Positions 7,320-15,756 are shown, counted from the stretch's first letter. The stretch is DNA of 35,178 bases from Burkholderia arboris (GCF_902499125.1 NZ_CABVPX010000053.1:1-35178), one strand, 5' to 3'. Translations and numbers: made by a program. Notes: generated from the sequence alone by a model not told the origin.

Positions 7320-9004
7320 CGGCCGAGCATCGGCAGCTTCAGGCCGGCTTCGCGAGCCGTCTGCTGCGCGAGTTCGTAGCCGGCATCCGCATGGCGCATC
7401 ACGCCCGTCGCCGGATCGTTCAACAGCACGCGACCGAGACGCTCGTGCGCTTCAGCCGTACCGTCGGCGACGATCACGACGCCCGAGTGCTGCGAGAAGC
7501 CCATGCCGACACCGCCGCCGTGGTGCAGCGACACCCACGATGCGCCGCCTGCCGTGTTCAGCAGTGCGTTCAGCAGCGGCCAGTCGCTGACCGCGTCCGA
7601 ACCGTCCTTCATCGATTCCGTCTCGCGGTTCGGGCTGGCGACCGAACCCGTGTCGAGGTGGTCGCGGCCGATCACGATCGGCGCCTTCAGTTCACCGTTC
7701 TTGACCATCTCGTTGAACGCCTGGCCGAGGCGATAGCGATCCTTCACGCCGACCCAGCAGATCCGTGCCGGCAGGCCCTGGAACGCGATGCGCTCACGCG
7801 CCATGTCGAGCCAGTTGTGCAGGTGCGGATCGTCGGGGATCAGCTCCTTCACCTTCTGGTCGGTCTTGTAGATGTCTTCCGGATCGCCCGACAGCGCAAC
7901 CCAGCGGAACGGGCCCTTGCCTTCGCAGAACAGCGGACGGATGTACGCCGGCACGAAGCCCGGGAAGTCGAACGCGTTCTCGACGCCCATTTCCAGCGCC
8001 ATCTGGCGGATGTTGTTGCCGTAGTCGAGCGTCGCCGCGCCGCGTTCCTGCAGATCCAGCATAGCCTGCACCTGGACGGCCATCGACTGCTTCGCGACCT
8101 TCACGATGCTCTGCGGATCGACCTTCTGCGCTTCGCGCCATTGCGCGACGGTCCAGCCTTGCGGCAGGTAGCCGTTGATCGGGTCGTGCGCGCTCGTCTG
8201 GTCGGTCACGCAATCCGGCGTGATGCCGCGCTTGACGAGTTCCGGGAACACGTCGGCCGCGTTGCCGAGCAGGCCGATCGACACGGGCTTGCCCGTGCGC
8301 TTCGCTTCCTCGATCATGCCGAGCGCTTCGTCGAGCGTCGTCGCCTTCTTGTCGACGTAGCGCGTCTTCAGGCGGAAGTCGATGCGCGTCTCGTCGCATT
8401 CGACCGCGATCATCGAGAAGCCGGCCATCGTCGCGGCCAGCGGCTGCGCGCCGCCCATGCCGCCGAGGCCGCCCGTCAGGATCCAGCGGCCCGACGGGTC
8501 GCCGTTGAAGTGCTGGTTCGCGACCGAGAAGAACGTTTCATAGGTGCCCTGAACGATGCCCTGGCTGCCGATGTAGATCCAGCTGCCGGCCGTCATCTGG
8601 CCGTACATCATCAGGCCCTTGCGGTCGAGCTCGTGGAAGTGGTCCCAGTTCGCCCAGTGCGGCACGAGATTCGAGTTCGCGAGCAGCACGCGCGGCGCAT
8701 CCTTGTGCGTGCGGAACACACCGACCGGCTTGCCCGATTGAATCAGCAGCGTTTCGTTCTCTTCGAGATCCTTCAGCGACGCGAGGATCTGGTCGTAGCA
8801 TTCCCAGTTGCGCGCTGCACGGCCGATGCCGCCGTAGACGACGAGCGCATGCGGGTGCTCGGCGACTTCCGGGTCGAGGTTGTTCTGGATCATCCGGTAG
8901 GCCGCTTCGGCCAGCCAGGTCTTGCAGGTCTTCTCGCTGCCGCGCGGCGCGCGGATCGTGCGCGTCGGATCGAGACGGGGATCGATGTGTTTCGGATGGT
9001 TCAT
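7316..9004 (-). CDS. hutU: Urocanate hydratase (HutU)
   Basis: A 562-residue urocanase that converts urocanate to 4-imidazolone-5-propionate with tightly bound NAD+. The N-terminus carries the family block LDPTRTIRAPRGSEKTCKTW; the dinucleotide-binding region has TGGLGGMGGAQPLAATMAG. The catalytic cysteine lies in GLPARICWVG, and the C-terminal block with IGRDHLDTGSVASPNRETE and SLHHGGGVGMGFSQH is typical. Length agrees with characterised urocanases (about 555-560). The start has GGGAGC upstream and follows hutC by 39 bp; the 3' end overlaps hutD by four bases. Confidence 0.97.
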   Translation of the reverse strand: MNHPKHIDPRLDPTRTIRAPRGSEKTCKTWLAEAAYRMIQNNLDPEVAEHPHALVVYGGIGRAARNWECYDQILASLKDLEENETLLIQSGKPVGVFRTHKDAPRVLLANSNLVPHWANWDHFHELDRKGLMMYGQMTAGSWIYIGSQGIVQGTYETFFSVANQHFNGDPSGRWILTGGLGGMGGAQPLAATMAGFSMIAVECDETRIDFRLKTRYVDKKATTLDEALGMIEEAKRTGKPVSIGLLGNAADVFPELVKRGITPDCVTDQTSAHDPINGYLPQGWTVAQWREAQKVDPQSIVKVAKQSMAVQVQAMLDLQERGAATLDYGNNIRQMALEMGVENAFDFPGFVPAYIRPLFCEGKGPFRWVALSGDPEDIYKTDQKVKELIPDDPHLHNWLDMARERIAFQGLPARICWVGVKDRYRLGQAFNEMVKNGELKAPIVIGRDHLDTGSVASPNRETESMKDGSDAVSDWPLLNALLNTAGGASWVSLHHGGGVGMGFSQHSGVVIVADGTAEAHERLGRVLLNDPATGVMRHADAGYELAQQTAREAGLKLPMLGR

Positions 9005-9043
9005 GACGACTGCTCCCGAAGGAAAATGACTATCAAATAGGAA

Positions 9044-9739
9044 TCAGAAATGCCCGGTGAAGCGATAACGGCTGCCGGGATGCCACAGATTCGCCACCGA
9101 GGCGACGACGCCCTGCGACCAGGTGCGCCGATGTAAAACCAGACACGGCTCGACGTCGTCCATCCGCAGCTGCTCGCGCCGTTCCGGCGCCGGGGCCGCC
9201 GCTTCGATCCGGTACTCGACGCGCTGCAGCGGCGCCGCGCGCATCAGGTACAGGTTCGGCGTCGTGTTCGTGAAATCCTGCTCGGCGTAATCCGGCGCGA
9301 CCGCCGGATTCACCCACCGTTCTTCGAGCTGCACGGGCTCGTCGTTCTCGAAGTGCAGCACCTGCGAATGAAACAGCTTCGTGCGCACGGCCACCTGCAT
9401 CTCGTCGGCGAGCGCCTCGTCGGCGCGGATCGTGTCGAGACCGAGCACGCTGGCGTGATACGCGTGCCCGCGTGCGCCGACTTCCTCCGAGATGCTGCGG
9501 ATCGCCACCAGCGTCGACTCGTACTTCGGCCGTGCGACGTAGGTGCCCGCGCCCTTCATGCGCGTGAGCACCTGCTCGGCCGTCAACTCGCGCAGCGCGC
9601 GGTTGACGGTCATGCGTGCCACCTTGAATTCGCGCGCCAGCTCGTTCTCGGACGGCACCTGGTCGCCCTCCTCCCACTCACCGGCGTGGATGCGGCCCAG
9701 GATGAAATCCTTGATTTCCTGGTAGACCGGCGCGCTCAT
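9044..9739 (-). CDS. hutC: Histidine utilisation repressor (HutC, GntR family)
   Basis: A 231-residue repressor with an N-terminal GntR winged helix (APVYQEIKDFILGRIHAGEW, then VPSENELAREFKVARMTVNR) and a C-terminal UTRA effector domain, which in HutC proteins senses urocanate. I start it at the ATG at 9739, which begins the conserved domain 5 bp after the hutH stop; the in-frame extension upstream is arginine/serine-rich, overlaps hutH and looks non-native. The ribosome-binding site is weak (AAGCTG), consistent with coupling to hutH. Being inside the operon it controls, HutC would autoregulate, probably through the two palindromes at 11279-11292 and 11320-11333. Confidence 0.93.
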   Translation of the reverse strand: MSAPVYQEIKDFILGRIHAGEWEEGDQVPSENELAREFKVARMTVNRALRELTAEQVLTRMKGAGTYVARPKYESTLVAIRSISEEVGARGHAYHASVLGLDTIRADEALADEMQVAVRTKLFHSQVLHFENDEPVQLEERWVNPAVAPDYAEQDFTNTTPNLYLMRAAPLQRVEYRIEAAAPAPERREQLRMDDVEPCLVLHRRTWSQGVVASVANLWHPGSRYRFTGHF

Positions 9740-9743
9740 CAGC

Positions 9744-11267
9744 TTACTGTTCCGATGCGAACGAGAACGGGCTGATCTTCGCGAACGCGCGCTCGCCGAC
9801 GAGCTTCGCGATCGCTGCGATGTCCGGTGCGAAGTAGTGATCGAGCTCGTAATGCGCAACCTTGCCGCGGATCGTTTCCATCGCGGGCGCCAGCTTCGGG
9901 CTCGTGTGATACGGCGCGCGCAGGTCGACGCCTTGTGCGGCAGCCAGCAGTTCGATCGCGAGGATGTGCTTCGTGTTGTCCGCGATGTCGGCGAGCTTGC
10001 GCGCGGCGAACGTCGCCATCGACACGTGGTCTTCCTGGTTCGCGGAAGTCGGCAGCGAGTCGACCGACGCCGGGTGCGCGAGCGTCTTGTTTTCCGATGC
10101 GAGCGCGGCCGCCGTCACGTGGGCGATCATGAAGCCCGAGTTCACGCCGCCGTCCCGCACGAGGAACGGGGGCAGGCCCGACAGCGTCGCGTCGATCAGC
10201 AGTGCGATGCGGCGTTCGGCCAGCGCGCCGATTTCCGCTGCGGCGAGCGCGAGGTTGTCGGCCGCGAACGCGACGGGCTCGGCGTGGAAGTTGCCGCCCG
10301 ACAGCACTTCGCCGGTGTCCGGGAAGATCAGCGGGTTGTCCGACACGGCGTTCGCTTCGACCAGCAGCACGTCGGCCGCATGGCGCATCTGGTCCAGGCA
10401 CGCGCCCATCACCTGCGGCTGGCAGCGCAGGCTGTACGGATCCTGCACCTTGTCGCAGTCGCGGTGCGACTGGTTGATCGGCGAGCCTTCGAGCAGGTCG
10501 CGATACGACGCCGCTGCGTCGATCTGGCCCTGGTGGCCGCGCAGTTCATGGATGCGTGCGTCGAACGGCTTCACCGAACCGGCGGCCGCGTCGACCGACA
10601 GCGCGCCGGCGACGAGCGCCGTGCGGTACAGGTCTTCGATCGAGAACATGTTGTCGAGCGCCAGTGCGGTCGACGCCTGCGTGCCGTTCAGCAGCGCGAG
10701 GCCTTCCTTCGCCTGCAGCGTCAGCGGCGCGAGGCCCGCGACGCGCAGACCGTCGAGCGCGCTTGCACGCTCGCCGCGGATGAACACTTCGCCGACGCCG
10801 AGCAGCACGGCCGACATGTGCGCGAGCGGCGCGAGGTCGCCCGATGCGCCGACCGAACCCTTCACCGGGATCAGCGGCAGCACGTCCGCGTTGAACAGCT
10901 TGATCAGCGCGTCCATCACTTCGCGGCGGATGCCCGAGTGGCCGCGGCCGAGGCTCGACAGCTTCAGCGCCATCAAGAGGCGCACCGACGAACGCGCCAT
11001 CGGCTCGCCGACGCCGACCGCGTGCGACAGCACCAGGTTCTTCTGCAGCAGCTCGAGCTGGTCGTGCGGGATATGCGTGCTGGCCAGGCGGCCGAAGCCC
11101 GTGTTGATGCCGTAGGCCGGCTCGCCCTTCGCGGCGATGTCGGCGACAGCCTTCGCGCCGGCGTCGATCTTCGCGAAGCTGGCCGGGTCGAGCGTCAGTT
11201 GTACGGATTCGCGTGCGATCTGGCGCAGTTGCGGGAGGGTCAGGTGGCCGGGGGTCAACGTAATCAT
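9744..11267 (-). CDS. hutH: Histidine ammonia-lyase (HutH)
   Basis: A 507-residue enzyme that removes ammonia from L-histidine to give trans-urocanate. The Ala141-Ser142-Gly143 triad in KGSVGASGDLAPLAHMS forms the MIO electrophile; P. putida HutH has it one residue later (142-144). Other family blocks include YGINTGFGRLA, KNLVLSHAVGVGE, LLNGTQAS, DPYSLRCQPQVMG and the C-terminal SANQEDHVSM. I start at the ATG at 11267 (MITLTPG), with AGGA about nine bases upstream; an earlier in-frame ATG (11321) lies inside the promoter/operator region. It is the first gene of the hut operon. Confidence 0.97.
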   Translation of the reverse strand: MITLTPGHLTLPQLRQIARESVQLTLDPASFAKIDAGAKAVADIAAKGEPAYGINTGFGRLASTHIPHDQLELLQKNLVLSHAVGVGEPMARSSVRLLMALKLSSLGRGHSGIRREVMDALIKLFNADVLPLIPVKGSVGASGDLAPLAHMSAVLLGVGEVFIRGERASALDGLRVAGLAPLTLQAKEGLALLNGTQASTALALDNMFSIEDLYRTALVAGALSVDAAAGSVKPFDARIHELRGHQGQIDAAASYRDLLEGSPINQSHRDCDKVQDPYSLRCQPQVMGACLDQMRHAADVLLVEANAVSDNPLIFPDTGEVLSGGNFHAEPVAFAADNLALAAAEIGALAERRIALLIDATLSGLPPFLVRDGGVNSGFMIAHVTAAALASENKTLAHPASVDSLPTSANQEDHVSMATFAARKLADIADNTKHILAIELLAAAQGVDLRAPYHTSPKLAPAMETIRGKVAHYELDHYFAPDIAAIAKLVGERAFAKISPFSFASEQ

Positions 11268-11278
11268 GTGAGCAATCC

Positions 11279-11292
11279 TGTCTAGACAAGTT
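11279..11292. promoter_or_regulatory. Proximal HutC operator candidate
   Basis: TGTCTAGACAAGTT, containing the 10-bp palindrome TGTCTAGACA, lies 12 bp before the hutH start, just downstream of the predicted transcription start. It is the exact reverse complement of the distal copy at 11320-11333. The combined consensus (CTTGTCTAGACAAG) resembles HutC sites of the CTTGTnTAnACAAG type. Confidence 0.8.
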
Positions 11293-11305
11293 CGGAATGG
11301 ATTGA

Positions 11306-11334
11306 AGTGTAGCCACGTCAACTTGTCTAGACAA
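11306..11334 (-). promoter_or_regulatory. hut operon promoter
   Basis: On the minus strand TTGTCT (11329-11334) and TACACT (11306-11311) are separated by exactly 17 bp, a good sigma-70 arrangement that predicts transcription starting near 11299, about 32 nt before the hutH ATG. The -35 hexamer is itself part of the distal TTGTCTAGACAA palindrome, so a repressor there would block RNA polymerase directly. Confidence 0.7.
11320..11333. promoter_or_regulatory. Distal HutC operator candidate, overlapping the -35
   Basis: AACTTGTCTAGACA, part of a perfect 12-bp palindrome TTGTCTAGACAA (11323-11334). Its centre is 45 bp from that of the proximal site, so the two sites bracket the promoter on both sides. 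Occupancy by HutC and release by urocanate is inferred from the family. Confidence 0.8.
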
Positions 11335-11416
11335 CCCGTTTTTCACCGATTTCGACTTGGGAGTTTCCCTGATGTCCGGCGCGGCCCGCCGGATCGGTCG
11401 ACGGGATCCGGCGCTT

Positions 11417-11452
11417 AACATATGTTGCAATTATTTTGTCTTTGGCAACATA
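11417..11452 (+). promoter_or_regulatory. Dyad in the gltI upstream region
   Basis: An AT-rich patch holds the palindrome AACATATGTT (11417-11426) and an inverted repeat TATGTTGC (11421-11428) / GCAACATA (11445-11452). A weak promoter can be drawn through it (TTGCAA at 11425, then CATACG after 18 bp). It ends 28 bp before the gltI start and is probably the control site of that gene; the regulator is unknown and is unlikely to be HutC because the sequence differs. Confidence 0.45.
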
Positions 11453-11480
11453 CGGATCAGCATTCACCCCGGAGACCGCC

Positions 11481-12401
11481 ATGCCTTTCCCGTCACGATT
11501 CGCCGGCCGGTTCGGCCGCCCCCTGCTCGTCGCCGCATGCACGCTCGCGTGCGGCGCCGCGCTCGCCGCCGAGCCGCTGTCCGGCACGCTCGACAATATC
11601 CGGCAGAGCAACCTGATCTCGATCGGCCACCGCGAAACGTCGGTGCCGCTCTCCTACGTCGATGCGGGCGGCAAGGTGATCGGCTTCTCGCAGGACCTGT
11701 GCGACCGCGTGATCGCGGCCGTGAAGGCGCGCACCGGCAAGCCCGACCTGCAGGTGCGCTTCATCCCGGTCACGTCGCAGAACCGCATCCCGCTCGTTCA
11801 GAACGGCACCGTCGACCTCGAATGCGGCGTGACCACCAACCTCGCCGCGCGCCACGCGCAGGTCGCGTTCTCGACCACGTTCTTCGTCGCGACGACGCGG
11901 CTGCTCACGCGCACGACGTCGGGCATCCACGACTTCCCCGACCTCGCCGGCAAGACGGTCGTGACGAACCAGGGCACGACGTCGGAACGCCTGCTGCGCA
12001 AGATGAACGAGGAAAAGAAGATGAACATGCAGATCATCAGCGCGAAGGACTACGGCGAAGGACGCCTCACGCTCGAATCGGGCCGCGCGGCCGCGTACAT
12101 GATGGACGACGTGCTGCTCGCGGGCGTGCGTCAGCTCGCCGCGAAACCGGCCGACTGGCAGATCGTCGGCACGCCGCAGTCGTCGGAAGCCTACGGGTTC
12201 ATGCTGCGCAAGGACGATCCGCAGTTCAAGGCGCTCGTCGACGGCGTGCTCGTGCAGTTGATGAAGCGCGGCGAGATCAACGCGCTCTACGACAAATGGT
12301 TCATGAAGCCGGTGCCGCCGAAGGGGCTGTCGTTCGACTTCCCGATGAGCGACGTGATCAAGGCGCGCTACGCGGCGCCGAACGATGCGCCGCTCGAGTG
12401 A
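11481..12401 (+). CDS. gltI: Glutamate/aspartate ABC transporter periplasmic binding protein (GltI-like)
   Basis: A 306-residue periplasmic solute-binding protein of family 3. A signal peptide is clear: a basic N-region (PSRFAGRFGR), a hydrophobic core (LLVAACTLACGAA) and a cleavage site after ALA. The mature protein follows E. coli GltI closely in landmark segments: KPDLQVRFIPVTSQNRIPL, GTTSERLL, MNMQIISAKD, RAAAYMMDDVLLAG and EAYGFMLRKDDPQFK. The ATG at 11481 has GGAG six bases upstream; a start 15 codons earlier lacks one. No permease or ATPase gene is adjacent, so it must work with a transporter encoded elsewhere or act alone. It is divergent from the hut operon, whose end product is glutamate. 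Confidence 0.9.
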   Translation: MPFPSRFAGRFGRPLLVAACTLACGAALAAEPLSGTLDNIRQSNLISIGHRETSVPLSYVDAGGKVIGFSQDLCDRVIAAVKARTGKPDLQVRFIPVTSQNRIPLVQNGTVDLECGVTTNLAARHAQVAFSTTFFVATTRLLTRTTSGIHDFPDLAGKTVVTNQGTTSERLLRKMNEEKKMNMQIISAKDYGEGRLTLESGRAAAYMMDDVLLAGVRQLAAKPADWQIVGTPQSSEAYGFMLRKDDPQFKALVDGVLVQLMKRGEINALYDKWFMKPVPPKGLSFDFPMSDVIKARYAAPNDAPLE

Positions 12402-12422
12402 GCGCCGCGCGGCGACATCAGC

Positions 12423-13178
12423 TCATGCGCGCGTCCACGCGACGCACGCCGCGTAGCCGGGCGCCGCGTCGAGCCACGCCGCGTCGAACGCCGCGACGCC
12501 GGCGGCAGGCGCGGCCGGTTCGACGATCGTCGTCGCGGGTGTCGCCGCGTCGCGCGGCGGCACGACCGCGAACGCACGCAATCCGCCGACGATGCCGGTG
12601 CCGAGCGCCTTCAGCAGCGCCTCCTTCGCGGACCAGACGCGCAGGAATGCGCCCTCGCGCTCGCCGGGCGGCAGGCCGTCGAGATACGCGACCTCGGCAG
12701 GCGCGCAGACTTCGCGCGTCAGCGCGCGCCAGTCCACCGCGCGGTTGCCGCCCTCGATATCGACACCGACGCGGCCCGCCGGCGCCCACGCGAGCAATGC
12801 ATGCTCGCCCGCGTGCGACACGTTGAAATCGAGCGACGCGCGATGCGCGGGGTCCAGTGACGGCCGCCCCGATGCGTCGACGACGATCGCGACCGCATGC
12901 GGTGCGATACCGAGCGCCGCACCGAGTACGTCGCGCAGCGCGGCGCGCGTCGCGGCACTGCGCACCGCGTCCTCGTGCCGCAGGAAGCGCGCGGCCCGTG
13001 CGCGCTCGTCGTCGTTCAGCGCCGCATACGCGGGCGACACGAGCGGGACGCGCCAGTCGAAATCGACGCGCGCGATCCGCACGCCCGCGCGGGACGCGGC
13101 GCGCGGTGTGTCGAGTGCCAGCACGCGCCACGCACGGGGCGTTTCTACCTGGAAAGCGGAAGCGGACGGAATGGACAT
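12423..13178 (-). CDS. 4'-phosphopantetheinyl transferase superfamily protein (Sfp type)
   Basis: A 251-residue enzyme expected to transfer phosphopantetheine from coenzyme A to a serine of carrier proteins in fatty-acid, polyketide or non-ribosomal peptide synthases. The signature motifs are present: GRVGVDIE (Asp140 and Glu142 as Mg2+ ligands), FNVSHAGEHALLAW before it, and WSAKEALLKALG (residues 182-193) with the catalytic Glu and Lys. Length and two-half layout fit the Sfp rather than the short AcpS class. No synthase gene is nearby, so its carrier target is unknown. It converges on gltI with only 21 bp between stop codons. Confidence 0.88.
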   Translation of the reverse strand: MSIPSASAFQVETPRAWRVLALDTPRAASRAGVRIARVDFDWRVPLVSPAYAALNDDERARAARFLRHEDAVRSAATRAALRDVLGAALGIAPHAVAIVVDASGRPSLDPAHRASLDFNVSHAGEHALLAWAPAGRVGVDIEGGNRAVDWRALTREVCAPAEVAYLDGLPPGEREGAFLRVWSAKEALLKALGTGIVGGLRAFAVVPPRDAATPATTIVEPAAPAAGVAAFDAAWLDAAPGYAACVAWTRA

Positions 13179-13304
13179 CGGCGCGGCAGCCTGTGCTGGG
13201 GAATGAAACGTCCGATGTTAATCGATCGCGCCGGCACGCGGCCGCCGAAGCGGCATCGGGAAGCGAACGGGTACCGCGCGTTGCGTTCGTTCGCTTCCGC
13301 CGGG

Positions 13305-14342
13305 TCACCCGTTCGCGGCCACACCCGGCAGGCCGCCAACCGCCACCCGTCCGCGCGATGCGGGGTGAAGCGCATGCACGGCGCCCGGCGCGTCGGCCGG
13401 CAGCACCCCGTGTTGCAGCCAGTACAGCGCGACGGGCCACAGCGTGTCGGTGAAGCGGCTGTGGAAAAACGCGAAATGGCCGATCGCGTCGACGCCGATG
13501 TCGGCCGGCGCGATCCGCAAATGCGTGACGTGGCTACCCGCGTAGTAGCCGACCAGCCGCTCGATCGCGTCGACCGTGCCGAACGCGTCGTCGTCAATGC
13601 CGATCGCGAGCATCGGCGCCGTCAGCCCCGCAAAACGCGCCGGCAACGCCGTGCGGCTCACGGCACCGGCATCGAGCACGCCGCCGATGTAGCCATCCTC
13701 GAAACGCGGCTGCGCACGCGCCCAGGACAGCGCGACGCCGCGCGGCGTGTCCTCCATCCAGCCGAGCCGCTTCGCGGGTACGTAGCCGAATACGGCCGCG
13801 AGCGCGGGCATCGCGACGTGCCACTTCCACCACATGCGGCGCCGTTCGGCCGGCAGATAGTCGCGCCAGTACGCATACTGCGCGCCGACGGTCACTGCAT
13901 GCCGCACATGCACGTTCGATGCCGCGAGCCCGAGCAAGCAGCCACCGATGCTATGCGCGACGACGTCGAGCGGCTGGCCCGGAAACGCGTCGCGCGCGTA
14001 CTGCAACGCGGCTTCGCAATCGAGCCGCCCCCAGTCGAGCCAGTTCGCGCGCAGCTTCGCGAGCCGCGCCGGGCGCGACCCGCCGATGCCGCGATAGTCG
14101 TAGACGAGCACGTCGCGCCCCTGCGCGAACAGCCAGGCCGCGAAACGGAAGTAGTAGTCGCAGCGCACCGACGTCGCGCAATTGATGACCGTCACGGGCC
14201 GCGCGGCGCCGCCGCCGCGATGACGCCAGACATGGCCGCGCAATTCGTAACCGTCGGCGGCGCGCAGCGTCACGGGCTCGGGCGGCAATGCGCCTGCCGC
14301 GCGACTACCCTGCGCCGCCCCGCTTCCTTCGTTCGACATCAT
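13305..14342 (-). CDS. Alpha/beta hydrolase family protein
   Basis: A 345-residue protein with an alpha/beta-hydrolase core: VTVINCATSVRCDYYF (oxyanion region), LVYDYRGIGGS, and the nucleophile elbow VVAHSIGGC with Ser131. The elbow reads A-H-S-I-G, so the usual first glycine of GxSxG is alanine. The later ITAPMLAIGIDDDAFG-like stretch carries the likely acid, and a His near HFAFFHSRF could complete the triad. It resembles uncharacterised hydrolases rather than a named lipase or esterase; the substrate cannot be given. The tandem ATGs at 14342/14339 have GGAG upstream. The start lies only 13 bp from an array of seven 49-bp palindromic repeats, which therefore occupies its promoter or leader. 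Confidence 0.8.
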   Translation of the reverse strand: MMSNEGSGAAQGSRAAGALPPEPVTLRAADGYELRGHVWRHRGGGAARPVTVINCATSVRCDYYFRFAAWLFAQGRDVLVYDYRGIGGSRPARLAKLRANWLDWGRLDCEAALQYARDAFPGQPLDVVAHSIGGCLLGLAASNVHVRHAVTVGAQYAYWRDYLPAERRRMWWKWHVAMPALAAVFGYVPAKRLGWMEDTPRGVALSWARAQPRFEDGYIGGVLDAGAVSRTALPARFAGLTAPMLAIGIDDDAFGTVDAIERLVGYYAGSHVTHLRIAPADIGVDAIGHFAFFHSRFTDTLWPVALYWLQHGVLPADAPGAVHALHPASRGRVAVGGLPGVAANG

Positions 14343-14355
14343 CGTCCTGTCTCCT

Positions 14356-14698
14356 GTCGGTCCGAGTTAGTGCTTTAGCACTTACTCGGACCCCATGCTT
14401 CGCGGTCGGTCCGAGTTAGTGCTTTGGCGCTTACCCGGACGCCATGCTTCGCGGTCGGTCCGAGTTAGTGCATTAGCGCTTACTCAAACCCCATGTTTCG
14501 CGGTCGGTCCGAGTTAGTGCATTAGCGCTGACTCAAACTCCATGTTTCGCGGTCGGCCCCAATTAGCGCCTCAGCGCTTACTCGGATTTCATGCTTCGCG
14601 ATCGGCCCAGTTTGCGCTTCAGACCTTGCCCAAGCCCTCATGCTTCGCGGTCATCCAGCGTAAGCGCATCGGCGCCTGAGCGGGCCCCGTGCTTCGCG
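14356..14698. repeat. Seven tandem 49-bp palindromic repeats
   Basis: Seven head-to-tail units, each exactly 49 bp, begin at 14356, 14405, 14454, 14503, 14552, 14601 and 14650. Each has a constant tail (CCATGCTTCGCG or close variant) and a hairpin-forming body. In unit 1 the arms GGTCCGAGTTAGTGC and GCACTTACTCGGACC pair at 14 of 15 positions around TTTA. Units 1-4 are very similar while 5-7 are increasingly diverged, so similarity decays away from the hydrolase gene. With no variable spacers it is not CRISPR, and 49 is not a multiple of three, so it is not a coding repeat. It fills most of the gap between the hydrolase and lysR genes. Confidence 0.95.
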
Positions 14699-14710
14699 AA
14701 CCGCTGCCCG

Positions 14711-14745
<35 letters not shown>

Positions 14746-14757
14746 CCTCCATTGAAC

Positions 14758-14786
14758 TTGACGCGTGCCGCGTTCTCAACCAATCT
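14758..14786 (+). promoter_or_regulatory. Candidate promoter of the lysR gene
   Basis: TTGACG (14758-14763) and CAATCT (14781-14786) with 17-bp spacing. This predicts a start near 14793, about 22 nt before the lysR ATG. Confidence 0.5.
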
Positions 14787-14814
14787 TGCTGCTCCGTTCG
14801 CATGAGTCACGCGC

Positions 14815-15756
14815 ATGTCAACGCCACTTGTCCGCCTCCCTTCGCTCGATCTCGTCCGCGGTTTCGTCGCCGTCGGCCGCCGCATGAGCATCACGCTCGC
14901 CGCGCAGGACCTGTGCGTCACGCAGTCGGCGGTCAGCCGCCAGATCCATGCGCTCGAAGCGCATCTCGGCGTCGCGTTGCTGCAGCGCGGCTACCGGAAG
15001 ATCGCATTCACGCCGGAAGGCGAACGTCTGTTCCGCGTCGCGGATGCGGCGCTGTACGGGCTGCAGGACACCGTCGCGTCGCTCGCCGCCGCGCGCGAGC
15101 GCCAGCCCGTCACGATCACCGCGAGCATCGGCGTCACCGCGCTGTGGCTGCTGCCGCGGCTTGGGCGCCTGCAGGCGCGCCTGCCCGGGATCGACCTGCG
15201 TGTCGCCGCGAACGACAAGGTACTCGATTTGCGCGCCGAAGGCATCGACCTCGGCATCCGCTACTGCCCGCGCGAGCGCGCGCCGGCCGGAGCGCTGCGC
15301 CTGTTCGACGAGATCGTCGTGCCGGTCGCGCATCCCGCGCTCGCCGCGCAGCCGGTCACGAACGCCGCCGCGATCGCCGGTCACGTGCTGCTCGAATTCG
15401 ACGGGCCGCCGCAACCGCAACTGCAGTGGCATGCGCACCTGCACGCCGCCGGGCTCGGCGACGCGCGCCCGAAAGGCGTGCTGCGCTTCAACCAGTACGA
15501 CCAGGTGATCCAGGCCGCGATCGCGGGCCAGGGCGTGGCGCTCGGCCGGCTCGCGCTCGTCGCGCCGATGCTCGCGGACGGCCGGCTCGCGGTGCTCGGG
15601 CCGCACACGCAGGCGCTGTCGGATACATACGGCTACTGGTTGTTCCAGCACGATCCGGCCCCGCGCCGCGAAGTCGCCGACGTGCGCGACTGGATGCTCG
15701 CGGAAGCGGCCGAATGCGATGCGGCCATGCGCGCGCACGGCACGGCATCGGCATGA
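14815..15756 (+). CDS. LysR-family transcriptional regulator (GcvA-like)
   Basis: A 313-residue LysR-type regulator. The N-terminal winged helix is plain (SITLAAQDLCVTQSAVSRQI, then HALEAHLGVALLQR, residues about 25-60). A linker and a periplasmic-binding-like effector domain follow (PVTITASIGVTALWLLPRLG onwards; GIDLGIRYC). The effector domain resembles the GcvA group. It is followed 165 bp later by an MFS transporter in the same direction, and the alpha/beta hydrolase is divergent behind the repeat array; either may be its target. The ribosome-binding site is weak. The effector is unknown. Confidence 0.92.
   Translation: MSTPLVRLPSLDLVRGFVAVGRRMSITLAAQDLCVTQSAVSRQIHALEAHLGVALLQRGYRKIAFTPEGERLFRVADAALYGLQDTVASLAAARERQPVTITASIGVTALWLLPRLGRLQARLPGIDLRVAANDKVLDLRAEGIDLGIRYCPRERAPAGALRLFDEIVVPVAHPALAAQPVTNAAAIAGHVLLEFDGPPQPQLQWHAHLHAAGLGDARPKGVLRFNQYDQVIQAAIAGQGVALGRLALVAPMLADGRLAVLGPHTQALSDTYGYWLFQHDPAPRREVADVRDWMLAEAAECDAAMRAHGTASA

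Noticed and set aside
9740..9859. 40-residue N-terminal extension of HutC
   Set aside because: It overlaps the hutH 3' end, is Ser/Arg-rich, and precedes the normal HutC start; the ATG at 9739 fits the family.
14356..14698. CRISPR-like array of seven regular repeats
   Set aside because: The whole 49-bp unit repeats without unique spacers, the units diverge gradually along the array, and there are no cas genes in the window.
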